A model generated the notes under the pieces. The model did not search any database, was not told the DNA's origin, and worked only from the letters and a program-made list of their open reading frames with translations. 64,000 nucleotides of DNA from Musa acuminata AAA Group (lineage: Eukaryota > Streptophyta > Magnoliopsida > Zingiberales > Musaceae): contig NC_088331.1 of NCBI RefSeq assembly GCF_036884655.1, forward strand, positions 18,757,501 through 18,821,500, given 5' to 3'. How positions within the stretch are numbered: the first letter of the stretch is position 1; each line of letters begins with the position of its first letter. A program made the position numbers and the translations under genes. Shown here piece after piece: positions 20,264-32,296 of this stretch.

Positions 20264-22493
20264 TGCTTAGTTGTTTGATTTGTAGACATAAGAAGAATGT
20301 TAATTCTCCCATTAGACTCATTTCGAATTCACGACTCATAGTTTTAGCAAAGGACTCACAAAGAGATTCATTCGTAGAACCAAAGATAATATCATCAACA
20401 TAAATTTGAACAATGAGAAAATTATTTTCAAAGTCTTTGATGAATAATGTAGTATCAACCTTGCCTTTTATGAAATTATTTTCAATAAGAAAGGAACTAA
20501 GTCTCTCATACCACGCCCTTGGAGCTTGTTTTAAACCATAGAGAGCTTTAGTCAATCTAAACACATGATTAGGGAGACTATTATTTTCAAAGCCAGGAGG
20601 TTGTTCAACATAAACTTCTTCAGAAATAAAGCCATTTAGAAAAGCGCTTTTAACATCCATTTGAAATTACTTAAAATTATTACAACTGGCGTAGGCAAGG
20701 AGCATCCTTATGGCTTCCAATCGAGCCACAGGTGCGAAGGTTTCTTCGTAATCGATACCTTCTTCTTGGTTGAAACCTTTGGCCACTAATCTAGCCTTGT
20801 TTCTAACCACGATACCATTTTCATCTTGCTTGTTTCTAAAGACCCATTTAGTACCAATAACTAAATGGTCATTTGGCCTAGGAACAAGCGTCCACACCTC
20901 ATTTCTCTCAAATTGATTCAATTCATCTTGCATTGCGATAATCCATGAATCATCTTTCATGGCTTCAACAACACATTTGGGTTCAATTTGCGAGAGAAAG
21001 GCGGCGTTGCCACAAAAATTCTTAAAAGAGGATCGTGTTTGAACCCCCTTTGATGTGTCTCCTAAGATTAGCTCCTTAGGATGAGCATCTACATACTTCC
21101 AATCCTTGGGTAAGGAAGTGGATGCATCCAAGTTGCTAGTTGGAGACGGGGTTTCGTTTAAATTCAAATAATCAAAGTTAACATCATCATCAAGATCATT
21201 CTTCTTAATTTCGGAAATCTCATTGAAAACAACATGGATGGATTCTTCAATAATTAAGGTTCTTTTATTGAAAATACGAAAAGCTTTAGAAACCGAAGAA
21301 TAACCAAGAAAGATTCCTTCATCAGATTTAGCATCGAATTTTCCTAAGTTATCCTTTTCATTCAAGATAAAACACTTACACCCAAAGACTTTAAAATATG
21401 AGACATTGGGTTTTTTGTTATTCCATAACTCATAAGGAGTTTTGGAGAGTAAGGGTCTTACTAGAACTCTATTCAAAATATAGCATGCAGTGTTTACAGC
21501 TTCGACCCAAAAATATTTGGGTAGGCCATGTTCATTCAACATGGTTCTTGCCATTTCTTGTAAATTTCGATTTTTTCTTTCTACTACCCCATTTTGTTGA
21601 GGATTTCTTAGAGTAGAGAAATTATGGTTGTATCCATTGAGTTCACAGAATTTTTTGAAATCATGGTTTTGAAATTCTCCACCATGATCACTTCTAATTG
21701 ACGAAATCATAGATTCCTTCTCATTTTGAACAAGTTTACAAAACTTGGTAAAATATCTAAAGCATTCATTTTTCTGTTTTAAGAAGTAGGTCCATGTATA
21801 TCTGCTGTAGTCATCAACAATGACAAAGGCGTATTTGCTACCTCCTAGACTCGATGTAGAGATTGGTCCGAACAAGTCCATATGGATCAATTGTAAGGGC
21901 CTAGAGGTGCTTATTTGATTCTTAACTTTGAAACTACCCTTAATTTGTTTACCTAATTGGCAAGCATCACATACATTGCCTTTGATGAACTTGATATGAG
22001 GAATTCCTCTTACAAGTTCTCTAGATGATACTTGAGTGATTAGTTTCATGCTAGCATGACCTAATCTTCTATGCCATAGCCAAGCATCCTCAATCATAAC
22101 CGCAAAACACATTTCATCACATAAGTCATTGATGTCAATAGTGTATACGTTATTTTGTTTTAATGCAATCATAGACATATTTTTATGTGGTTTTTCAATG
22201 ATGCAAGCATTAGATTCGAATTTGACAGTATATCCTTTATCATATAATTGACTAATACTCAAGAGGTTATGTTTTAAACCATCAACTAACAGAACATCTT
22301 CAATAAAAAGGTTGGATTTGTTACCTATGGTTCCTTTGCCAATGATTTTACCCTTGTTGTTGTCTCCGAAGGTGACATAGCCTTCGTCTATGCTAGTGAG
22401 CTTAGAGAAATGAGATGGATCTCCGGTCATATGCCTTGAGCATCCACTATCAAGGTACCATCTCTTGCTCCTAGCTTGCGATGGTGTGGGTTT
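20264..22493 (-). pseudogene. pol: B2 pol: PR-INT-RT (main part)
   Basis: Polyprotein frame directly after the gag TAG and in the same frame (22493 leftward). Domains: aspartic protease with a [15 protein letters not shown] active site at the N-terminus; integrase zinc region ([12 protein letters not shown]...CDACQLGK); integrase catalytic core with D, D and E in [16 protein letters not shown] and RSDHGGEF...[11 protein letters not shown] with [36 protein letters not shown] and the YVDDIIFGS active site. One TAA at 20669-20667 interrupts RT just before FQMDVKSAF. The B1 insertion cuts RT after QLSN. Apart from these the frame is clean over about 730 codons. Confidence 0.93.
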
Positions 22494-24077
22494 CTACAAG
22501 AAAGTATGATTTTTAGGTACCCATTTGCTTTTGGGTGCCTCAAAGATAGATCTGTATTGTTTATCATGTTGCATGGAGTTTATCATGGTTCCTTTAGGAA
22601 CCCAAATCAATTTGTTTGGACTTATTTTCTTGAATGGACAACAATGTGTCTTGTGTCCAAATTTACAACAGAAGTTACATTTGTCTTGATGTCGAATATG
22701 TAGGATGGAGCCTTTTATAAAGGTGGTTGGATTTTGGTGAGGACTTCTCACGAATCCAATTCCACTTCTTTTGGGAACGTGACCCTTGTTTGTAAGGATC
22801 ATGTTCAATGACTTGCTACCAACCTTGAATTTCTTCAAGGTGTCCTTAAGTAGCAAGTTTTCTTTTTGGAGAGTTTCTAGATCATGGCATTTTATGCATG
22901 GGCTTAAACTATCATGATGTTCAGCATTTAACTTATCGAAATTACAAAGAAGACTATCATGCTCCTTTTTTAGCAATTTGTATTTACTACTGATAGTCTT
23001 ACACTCATCAAACAATTCATGGAAAGCATTTAATAATTCATCGAATGATAAATATGCATCTATTGAATTTGTTACCTCATCTTCGATGGCCATTAAGGCG
23101 TAATGAGCAACTTGCTCGGTGTTGGACTCCTCTTCTTCGGATGCGCTTGAGTCATCCCATATTGCTTGAAGCGCCTTTTTCTTTGACGTTCTCCTTTTGA
23201 CTTGGGGACAATCACTCTTGTAGTGTCCGGGCTTTTTGCATTCATAGCAGATTACTTGGTCCTTCTTGGGTTCAAGTTTATTTTTTGCATCATTCTTAAA
23301 CTTGTTTCTTTTAAAGAACTTTTTAAACTTTCTTGTTAGAAGTGCCAAGTCATCATCACAGTCCTCATCACTTGAGTTTTCTCTCAAGTGGCATTCAGAA
23401 GTTTTGAGTGCCATATCCTTCCTGTTCTTTGGAAGGATGTCTTCTTGCTCTTCATGAGCTTTACAAGTCATTTCGTAGATCATTAATGACCCGATTAGTT
23501 CTTCAAGAGGGAAATTTCGTAAATCTTTTACCTCTTGAATAGCAGTGACTTTAGGATCCCAACTCTTAGGAAGGGATCTTAGTATCTTATTAACAAGCTC
23601 AAAATTCGAAAAGCTCTTTCCGAGTCCTTTTAGACCGTTGACGACATCCGTGAAACGGGTAAACATGTCGCCAATGGTTTCACTCGGTTTCATCCGAAAA
23701 AGTTTGAAAGAATGTAACAGCAAATTGATTTTTGACTCTTTTACTCTACTTGTGCCCTCATGGGTCACTTCGAGTGTGTGCCAAATATCAAATGCAGTTT
23801 CACAAGTTGAAACACGGTTAAACTCGTTTTTATCAAGTGCACAAAATAAGGCATTCATAGCCTTTGCATTAAGAGCGAAAGCCTTCTTCTCCAAATCATT
23901 ACAATCGATCATTGGAAGAGAAGACTTCGAAAATCCGTTTTCGACAAGATTCCACAGTTCAAAATCCATAGAAATAAGAAAGATCCTCATTCGGGTCTTC
24001 CAGTAGGTGTAGTCCGTCCCACTGAACATGGGTGGACGCGTAATAGAATGCCCCTCTTGGTTTCCGGCGTATGCCAT
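22494..24077 (-). CDS. gag: Sirevirus Gag polyprotein (B2), intact
   Basis: 527-aa capsid/nucleocapsid protein, the best-preserved gene in the window. ATG at 24077, about 35 bases after the PBS. N-terminal UBN2-like region (PPMFSGTDYTYWKTRMRIF, KPSETIGDMFTRFTDVVNGL), a Lys-rich basic segment, then a CX2CX4HX4C zinc knuckle (CYECKKPGHYKSDC). A Glu/Ser-rich acidic patch, a predicted coiled-coil-like stretch (ECKTISSKYKLLKKEHDSL) and a second knuckle (CNFCCKFGHKTHCC) follow. It ends ...KNHTFL with TAG at 22496-22494, and pol continues in the same frame. It should form virus-like particles in the cytoplasm. Expression would come from the LTR at 24129-25962. Confidence 0.93.
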   Translation of the reverse strand: MAYAGNQEGHSITRPPMFSGTDYTYWKTRMRIFLISMDFELWNLVENGFSKSSLPMIDCNDLEKKAFALNAKAMNALFCALDKNEFNRVSTCETAFDIWHTLEVTHEGTSRVKESKINLLLHSFKLFRMKPSETIGDMFTRFTDVVNGLKGLGKSFSNFELVNKILRSLPKSWDPKVTAIQEVKDLRNFPLEELIGSLMIYEMTCKAHEEQEDILPKNRKDMALKTSECHLRENSSDEDCDDDLALLTRKFKKFFKRNKFKNDAKNKLEPKKDQVICYECKKPGHYKSDCPQVKRRTSKKKALQAIWDDSSASEEEESNTEQVAHYALMAIEDEVTNSIDAYLSFDELLNAFHELFDECKTISSKYKLLKKEHDSLLCNFDKLNAEHHDSLSPCIKCHDLETLQKENLLLKDTLKKFKVGSKSLNMILTNKGHVPKRSGIGFVRSPHQNPTTFIKGSILHIRHQDKCNFCCKFGHKTHCCPFKKISPNKLIWVPKGTMINSMQHDKQYRSIFEAPKSKWVPKNHTFL

Positions 24078-24113
24078 TTCTCTTTGGGTTTTAGTTCGTT
24101 AGAGAGTTAACCT

Positions 24114-24126
24114 TGCTCTGATACCA
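24114..24126 (-). promoter_or_regulatory. Primer binding site of B2
   Basis: TGCTCTGATACCA reads on the minus strand as TGGTATCAGAGCA, matching initiator Met tRNA except the last base; two bases from the LTR. Confidence 0.82.
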
Positions 24127-24128
24127 AT

Positions 24129-25962
24129 TGTTAGGATCAAGAGCACTAAGAGGGGGGGGGTGAATTAGTGCAGCGGAAATCTTTCAGCGATTAAAAACGA
24201 AAGCTGCGTTCGTTCGATAAAAACTATTTTGATGCAAAAGCCGATTCTAAGATTACTTATGATTAAGTGCAGTTTATGTTTAAACACAGTTAGCATCTAA
24301 ACGCAGTTTGCGTCTAAATGCAGATTGCGTCTAAACTCAGATTGCGTCTAAGCGCAGTTTGCGTCTAAATGCAGATTGCGTCTAAACTCAGATTGCGTCT
24401 AAGCGCAGTTTGCGTCCAAGCGCAGATTGCGTCTAAGCGCAGTTTGCGTCTAAGCGCAGATTGCATCTAAACACAGTTTGCGTCTAAGCGCAGTTTAAGC
24501 AGAAGTATAAAGACAATGTGCTGCTATTGTACTGCTCAAAAAGTAATCTGCAGAAAGCAGATTTACGTCTAAATGCAGATTTACGTCTAAACGCAGATTT
24601 ACGTCTAAACGCAGATTTATGTCTGAACTTTGAAACTCGTTTGTATACTCGCAGAAGGCAGTATGCAGTTGAAATCAAGACGTAAATGTAAACTGAAATC
24701 TGATGATTGTGCAAGGAAAGCCGATTTACGTATAAACGCAGTTTTACGTCTAAATGTTGAAACTCGTTTGTAAAATTGCAGAAGACAGTTTGTAGTTATA
24801 AATATAATCAAAATGTAAATGTAAACTACAAGGAAACTCGTTCGTAAAAGCGCAGAAGACAGTTCGCAGTTATAAACAGATTCAAGACGTAAATGTAAGC
24901 TGCAATGTAAAGATCGTACGAAAACACCTATTGACGTCTGAATCCAGATTCGGAAAGATCAGCACTTAGAACTTGTTCGTAAAGGCACAGAGAGCAGTAG
25001 TTATGTAGGAGGTTTGCAGTAATGATAAGGTACTCGAAATAAAAGCAAACCAGAGATTTAAAGTGGTTCGGTCAGTCTTGACCTACTCCACTTTTGGCTT
25101 CCTCCTCCGACGAGGTCACCGACGTCAACTAGCTGCCTTCCTTCAATGGGCGAAGGCCAACTGCCCTTTTACAGTTTCTCTCCTTTTGACGGGCTTAGGA
25201 GACAACCCTTACAGATCCTTTCTCTCCTCTCTTTACAACTCAAGACTTGAAGAAGAGAAAAGAGGAGAACTTTTGGACTTTACACAAATTTGAGCTCTTA
25301 GAATCACTGAAAAGATCAAGAATTCGCTGTGGATCAGTGTCCCTTCAGTGCTGAATGGGTGGGGTATTTATAGGCCCCCAACCCAATTCAAATTTGGAGC
25401 TCAAAACGATCAAATCCCGGAATTTCGGGATCAGGCGGTTGCACCTCTTGACTGGAGAGGTTGCACCGCCTGGCAGAGCTCGAAGACCGAGCTCAGGCGG
25501 TGCCACCTCTCTGTCAAGGAGGATCACCTCCCATTTTTCAACTTAATCAACGTGCTAACTATGATTAAATCTAAGACAATTTCTGCAGCTTTGCTCCGAT
25601 GCGTCAATCGCTTCTTCCGGCGAGTTTCCGGCGAACTTCCGTCGATCATCCGATGAACCCTCGGTGATTCTTCTGCGGACTTCCGGCAAACTCCTGGACT
25701 TTGCGACGATCCACATGGCGAGTTCCGACGAGCTTCGCTTGGCAAGCTTCTGGACTTCTCGGATCTGTTCTCGCAGAACCTCCGACGACCGTCCGAACTT
25801 CCGTCGAACTCTCGAACTCCCAACGTGATCATGAACTTGACTCCGGCGCAACTCCTGCTGCTTGTCTAACTTTCATCATAGTTAATCCTGCACACTTATC
25901 TCAACACATAGATTAGACAACAAATGACAATTGACTTCATCATCAAAATCCGAGATTCAACA
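24129..25962 (-). repeat. 5' LTR of B2
   Basis: 1834 bp, TGTTAGG...TTCAACA on the plus strand. Compared with the 3' LTR it has more of the short 'GCGTCTAAACGCAG' repeats (24290-24620) but has lost about 330 bp of the palindrome array and the following segment (joins at about 25523). Reversed TATA at 25365-25372. Confidence 0.93.
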
Positions 25963-26714
25963 AGAAGCTTGGGCACTTCAAAAGTGAATGTCCTCATCTT
26001 AAGAAAAAGAAGCTACCAAAGAAGAAAAAAACACTCGAGGCAACTTGAAACGAATCGAGTGCATCCAAAAACAAAGAGCAAACCAATGAAGATGAGATAG
26101 CAAACTATGCTCTAATGGTGCTCAATGATGAGGTCAGTGACTCAATCGAATCTCATTTATCTTATGATGAATTACTTAATGATTTAATGATTTATATGAT
26201 GAATAAGCTAGTTGGTAAAAAAATATAAGTTATTAAAAAATGATCATACTTCTCTCTCTAGTAAATTTAAAAAATTAAAAAATGAGCATGATAATTATAT
26301 TTTACTCCTTGCATTAAGTGTAAATAGTTAGATTCACTTAAGAAAGAAAATATAGTATTACAACAAACTTTAGAAAAATTTAATATTAGTAACAATCATT
26401 AAATATGTTCCTTGCCAATGAGGGTCATATTCGTCGAAAAGAAGGAATTGACTTTGTGAGTAACACTCAACGAAAGCTAACTACATTCATTAAAGGACCC
26501 ACATAACATGTTTTCCCTAAAGATAAATATAATTTTTGTGATAGGTATGAACATTTTGCTTATAAATATTTATTTAAAAAATATAGCTCACACAAATTAA
26601 TGGGTTCCTAAAGGAACCATAAATAACTTAATGTCATTATTCAAAATAGGTAGATCTTTTCATGAGGGGCCTAAAGCTAAATGGATACCTAAAGCGAACT
26701 CCCCTTTCTTGTAG
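25963..26714 (+). pseudogene. gag: B3 gag, C-terminal part
   Basis: Resumes the zinc knuckle begun at 10322 (LGHFKSEC) and continues through the Lys-rich and Asp/Glu-rich C-terminal region of Sirevirus Gag in several frames. The coiled-coil and second-knuckle zones are recognisable but broken. It ends KANSPFL with TAG at 26712-26714, in frame with the protease that follows. Confidence 0.75.
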
Positions 26715-29700
26715 ATAGGTCTACAATCAAAAGCTAGGAGCAAGAGATTGCACCATGATAGTGGATGCTCAAAACATATGACCGGAAATCCAACACAATT
26801 CTCTAAGCTCACTAGCCAAGACGAAGGATTTGTCACATTCGAAGACAACAACAAAGGAAATATTATTGGCAAAGGAAATATAGGTAATAAATCAAACCTC
26901 TTAATTAAAAATATTTTATTAGTAGATGGTTTAAAACATAATTTACTAAGCATTAGTTGATTATGTGATAAGGGTTATGACATCAAATTTGAATATAATG
27001 CTTACATTATAGAAATATCACATAAAAATATATCTTTGATCGCCTTAAAGATTAATAATATGTATACTATTGATCTTGATGAGTTTTGTGATGAAACATA
27101 CTTTTCGATTTTAAATGATGATACATTGTTTTGACATAGAAGATTAGGTCATGCAAGTATAAAACTAATTTTACAAATTATAACTAAAGAAAATATAAGA
27201 GGTGTGCCTAAAATTGAATTTATCAAAGATAAAATTTATGATGCATGCCAGCTAGGTAAACAAATAAAGAGTATCTAAAAATCAAGTAAGTACCTTTAGA
27301 CCACTACAATTAATCTATATAGATTTATTTGGACCAATTGATATCATAAGCCTAGGAGATAGTAAATATGCTTTTGTGATAATTGATAATTATAGTAGAT
27401 ATATTTGTTCATACTTCTTGGCACATAAAAGTAATTGCTTAAAATGGTTTCTAAAATTTTGTAAACTAGTTCAAAATAAAAAGGGTTTTATGATTTTCTC
27501 TATTTGAAGTGATCATGGTGGTGAATTTCAAAACCATGACTTTTAATTTTTTTTTGATTTAAATGGGTATAACCACAACTTCTCTACTCTAAGAAACCCA
27601 TAACAAAATAGAGTTGGAAAAAATAGGAGTTTATATGAAATGACAAGAACCATGCTTAATGAACATAAGCTATCCAAGTATTTTTGGGCTGAAGCCATTA
27701 ACACGGCATGCTATGTCATGAATAGGGTTCTCGTAAGACCATTACTTTCTTAAGCTCCTTATGAATTGTGGAATAATAAAAGACCTAACATTTCATATTT
27801 AAAGTTTTTTGTTGTAAATATTTTATTTTAAATGAAAAAAGATTCCTTAGAAAAATTTGATGTAAAATCCGATAAAGACATATTTCTTGGATATTCCTCT
27901 ATTTCTAAAGCTTATCATGTCTTTAATAAAAGAACTTTAGTTATTGAGGAATCTATTCATGTTATTTTTAATGAGATTTTTAAATTTAAGAAAAATAATT
28001 TTAATTATGATTTTGATTTTGATATTTTAAATTAGAATGAAAATTCTCCTCTCCCAAGCAACTTGGATGCATCAACTTCCAATAATTCCTTACTCAAGGA
28101 ATATAAGTATGTAGATGCTCATCCTAATGAGCTAATCATTGGAGATACATCAAAAGGTCTTCAAACTCGTTTTTCTTTTAAATTTTTGTGTGCTAATGTT
28201 GCCTTTTTATCTTAAATTGAACCCAAATGCATTGATGATGCTTTAAAATATGATTCATGAATTTTTCTAATATATGAGAAATTAAATCAATTTAAGAGAA
28301 ATAAGGTATGGAAGCTTGTTCCTAGACCTAGTGACCATCTTGTAATTGGGACTAAATAAGTCTTTAGAAACAAGCAAGATGAACTTAGTATTGTGGTTCA
28401 AAACAAGATAAGATTAGTGGCCAAATGTTTCAACCAAGAAGAATGTATCGATTATGAAGAAACTTTTGCTCCTGTGATAAGACTTGAAACCATAAGGATT
28501 CTCCTTGCCTATGCTTGTAATAATTTTCAGTTATTTCAAATGGATATTAAAAGTGCTTTTATTAATGCTTTTATTTTTGAAGAAGTTTATGTTGAACAAC
28601 CACCTGGATTGAAGAATATTCTTTTTCCTAACCATATGTTTAAGCTATCTAAGGCTCTCTATGGATTAAAATAAGCCTCAAGGGCTTATATGAGAGACTT
28701 AGTTCATTTCTCATTAAGAATGATTTTTTGAAAGGTAAGGTCGATACTATATTGTTTATTAAATATTTTAAAAATAATTTTTTAATTCTTCAAGTTTATG
28801 TTGATGATATCATTTTCGGTTCTTCAAATGAGTATTTATGTGAAACTTTTGCTAAAAGTAAGAGCCAAGAATTTGATGTGAGTTTAATGGGTGAAGTAAT
28901 ATTTTTCTTAGGATTACAAATCAAACAACTTAGTGATGAAACTTTTGTTAGTCAAACTAAGTATGCTTTAGATCTATTAAAATAATTTAATATGGATAGT
29001 ACTAAGACTATTAATACACCAATGAGAACTTCTACAAATTTGGATATGGACATTGATGGAGAATGTTTTGATCAAAAAACTTATAGGGGTATGATAGACA
29101 CTTTACTATACCTCACAACAACTAGACCTGATATTATGTTTAGTGTTGGACTATATACTAGATATCAATCTAATCTCAAGCAATCTCACTTAAAATTTGT
29201 TAAAAGGATTTTTTATATACTTCAAATAAACTTCTAAAATAGGATTATGGTATCCAAAAACTAAAAATTTTGAATTGATTGCTTATGCCGATAATAATTT
29301 TACCGAATCTAGAATATATACAAAAAGCACGTCTAGAATATGTCAACTCTTTAGTCATTTACTTGTTTCTTGATCATCCAAGAAATAAAATTCTATTACA
29401 TTATCTATAGTTGAGGCTGAATAGGTAGCAATAAGTGCATGTTGTGCACAAGTTATTTGGATGAAAAATACTTTAGAAGATTATAAAATTTATTTGAAAA
29501 ACATCGCTATAAAATGTGATAACACTAGTGTAATATATTTAACAAATGATCATATTCAACACTCTAGAACTAAACATATTGACATTAGATATCATTTTAT
29601 TACATATCATGTTAATAATCATGACATATCTTTAGAATTTATTGATACAAAGTATCAATTAGTAGATATTTTTACAAAACCATTAAATGAGGAGCACTTT

Positions 29701-29805
29701 GATTTTATTAGAAGAGAAATAGGCATGTTAAATCTTCCAAATGCATGGATGTTTCTTATATATTTTTTGGATCATTATCTTAATTTCTCGGTTTTTATGA
29801 CTTGA
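26715..29805 (+). pseudogene. pol: B3 pol, heavily decayed
   Basis: Protease (DSGCSKHMTG at about 26757), integrase zinc region ([18 protein letters not shown]), integrase core ([27 protein letters not shown]), RT ([43 protein letters not shown] at about 28797) and RNase H up to IRREIGMLNLP. Many in-frame stops lie where related copies have Trp or Gln (for example TTTTGACATAGA at 27127-27138, where relatives have WHR), and indels shift the frame repeatedly. No function is possible. Confidence 0.88.
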
Positions 29806-30427
29806 GTTTTTCTTTTTGTATCAAGATCAATTCTTATGATTCCCTCCTTTACAAAAGAAGATTTGTCAAAGTGATTCATGATATTTCGGATTTATGAGTT
29901 GATCTCTCATTCGTTCATATGATGATTGAAATTTTTACACCATTGAATTCTTCCCCTCTTCTTCTTTTTATAATGATAAAAGGGAGAAAGAGAAGTGCTA
30001 TCTTGCATATCTCAAGAGAAGTAAAACTGCTAACATATATAAAAGACTTGCTAGCTTGCATGTTCTAAAATGAAGTGAAACTTGCTAGTTGCACTTTTCT
30101 TTTTTGTTGATGACAAAGGAGAAGTAATGATGAATGAGTTGAAAATAATGATGAAGAAATGATGAATGTTTTGAAAATGTAAATGTTTTGGTGTCATGCA
30201 AATGTAAATGTTTTGGTATCATGCTTGATAATTTTATATTTTGAAATTATGAATAATGATTTGAAATCATGTTTGATGAGTTTATATCTTGAAATTATGC
30301 ATGATGATTTGAAGTAATGATGATTTAAAATCTTATGTTTTGATATCATGTATATTATGACCAAAGTAATAATAATTTGTAATTATGCATGTTATACCTT
30401 GATGATATGAAATTATGATGATGATGC
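29806..30427 (+). other. 3' non-coding tail of B3
   Basis: AT-rich, ATGATG/TTGAAAT-rich DNA like the B1 filler. No gene seen. Ends where the reversed LTR of C begins. Confidence 0.6.
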
Positions 30428-31582
30428 TGTTAGGACTGAAATCGACATTAAGAGGGAGGGTGAATTAGTGCTTTCGATAAAAACATCGATTTTGGAAAAT
30501 CTTCATTCGACGAAAATAATAATGAAAGCGTGCTTGACATAGAGTAAGTGAACTAAGCAATTAACTCAAAATGTAATAGCAATGAAATGCATAAAAAAAG
30601 TGCAAACTGGATTTATAGTAGTTCAGTTGTCGTGAGCTACGTCCACTTCTAATTCCTCTTCCATCGAGGCCACCGCCGATCACTAATAGTCTTCCTTCAA
30701 TAGACAAAGACCAACTATCATATTATAACTCTTTCTCCTTTTCGCAGGTTTAGGAGATAACCTTTACAAGCCTCACACCTCTTTTAGAATGACCACAAAC
30801 CTAAAGAAGGAGGAGGAGGACACTTATCACTTTTTCAAGACTTTTACAACTCAAAATCCCAAAACTTTTGTTCACACTTTTAGTGCTCTTTCATACAGGA
30901 AAGAGTGGGGAATTTATAGGCCCCTATGACTTCAAAAATGGAGTCAGAAAGTGTCTCATCCTTGGTTTCCGGGGTTCTGGTGGTACCATCGCCATTATTG
31001 TGTGGTACCACCGCTTGGTAGTATTAATTGCCGGTGGTATCATCGCCTAGTCTAGGCGGTACCACTACCTAAGAGGTCGAGCCTTAGGTGGTGCCACTAC
31101 CTAGGCCAGCTAAGGATCACTGAATGGGCCAAACAACAAGCCCAATTTAGCCCTAATTCAAGCATAATTAGCCCCTAATTGAGTTAGTAGGATTTCTCCT
31201 AAAACTAACTCAAATTGAAACCCTAACTATGATAATTAATACTAAACAATTACAATGCAAGAAATCCTAGTTGTCTGGCACATTAATTGTTCATCCAAAC
31301 TCCCGATGAAACTTCCGACGCACTCTTGGCGATCTTTCAGTGAGCTTTCGGCGAACTCTCGGTGAACTCCCAACAAGCTTCTAATGCATCGTCTGAACCT
31401 TCTACATATCCCTCGATTCTTCTAGCTCGATTCCTAATCTTTGACTCTGGCCCAACATTCGATTCTTCTTTAATTGTTTTGCCTTTTCATGATTATAGTT
31501 AATCCTGCATCACTTTTCTCAACACATGGATTAGATCATTAATTCATCAATTGATCTTATCATCAAAATCTAAGATTCAACA
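30428..31582 (-). repeat. 3' LTR of C
   Basis: 1155 bp, TGTTAGG...TTCAACA. Reversed TATA-like ATTTATA at 30912-30918, GGTGGTACCATCGCC-type palindromes near 30975-31105, and a decayed terminal hairpin. Confidence 0.85.
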
Positions 31583-31917
31583 ATCTCTCTCTTTTTTACG
31601 ATGAGAACCAATTGATAGCGGAGTTAACCTTAACTCCCCTTATATATATGCCATATTGAGATAAGGAAAACTTGTATTCAAAAGGAATCATAACCTTTGA
31701 ATTCAAGTTAAAACAATTTTGATCATAGTGATCAAATGCAATATATCATATCAAAAATTTCATACATTGTGCATCATTATAGTTTCAAATTATCAAAATG
31801 TAATATGCACAATTTCAAAATATTACAATTCATCATCACTTCATGTATGATACCAAAAATAAATCAACATCACTTCGGGCATAACATACATGATACTAAT
31901 GTTAGGATCGAAATCGG
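30428..31917 (-). mobile_element. Sirevirus-type remnant C with collapsed interior
   Basis: A reversed LTR (30428-31582) is followed by a reversed polypurine tract and tail (31583-31899). Next comes TGATACTAA (like a decayed reversed PBS) and an 18-bp LTR end starting TGTTAGGATCGAAATC at 31900, cut off at 31918. This looks like a minus-strand element whose whole coding region was deleted, leaving about 317 bp between its LTRs. Confidence 0.6.
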
Positions 31918-32296
31918 TGTTGAATGTCGGATTTTGATGATGACATCAATTAGTGAATTAATGATCTAATCCATGTATTGAGATAAGTGATGCAGAACTA
32001 ACTATGATCATGAGAAAGGCAAAACGATTAAAGAAAAATCCAAGTCAAGCTAGAGTCAATGATCGGGCTTCGGGTCGGTTGAATCGGGGGATACATCAAA
32101 GGATCAGACGATGCAGTGAAAGTTCGCTAGAAGTTCACAGGGAGTTCGTCGAAAGCTTGCCGGAGGTTTGCCGAAAGCTCACCGGAGGATCACTGAGAGT
32201 TCGCCAAAAGCTCGTCGGAAGATCGCGGAGAGTTCGTCAGAAGTTCACCGAGAGTTCGGTTAAACAATTGACGTGCCGGATAACTTAGATTATGTG
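31918..32296 (+). repeat. Sirevirus-type LTR fragment, plus strand
   Basis: Starts TGTTGAATGTCGGATTTTGATG and follows other plus-strand LTR starts (13726, 61692) through the TTCGCCGGAAG-rich zone to about 32296. There it is replaced by the gypsy-like LTR sequence. No 3' end. Confidence 0.7.

Larger units (their letters stand above)
10323..25962 (-). mobile_element. Sirevirus copia element B2 (hosts B1)
   Basis: Minus-strand full-length element bounded by LTRs at 10323-12295 and 24129-25962 and by a 5-bp TSD AGAAG. Order on the minus strand: 5' LTR, PBS, gag (intact, 527 aa), in-frame TAG, PR-INT-RT-RH, 3' non-coding tail with a polypurine tract, 3' LTR. Without the 6.5-kb B1 insertion it is about 9.1 kb, a normal Sirevirus size. 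It interrupts the zinc-knuckle codons of B3. Pol is disabled by one nonsense codon, a small frameshift in RH, a late stop and the B1 insertion. Confidence 0.95.
8831..30427 (+). mobile_element. Old Sirevirus-type copia element B3 (host of B2)
   Basis: Plus-strand element with part of its 5' LTR, primer binding site, gag, PR, INT, RT, RH and a 3' non-coding tail. It is cut at 10322/25963 by element B2, and its 3' end is cut at 30427 by another LTR (C). It has many stops and frameshifts throughout and is the oldest layer of this nest. The 3' LTR is not seen. The 5' LTR lacks the expected TGTTGAATC start, so its left edge is approximate. Confidence 0.82.
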
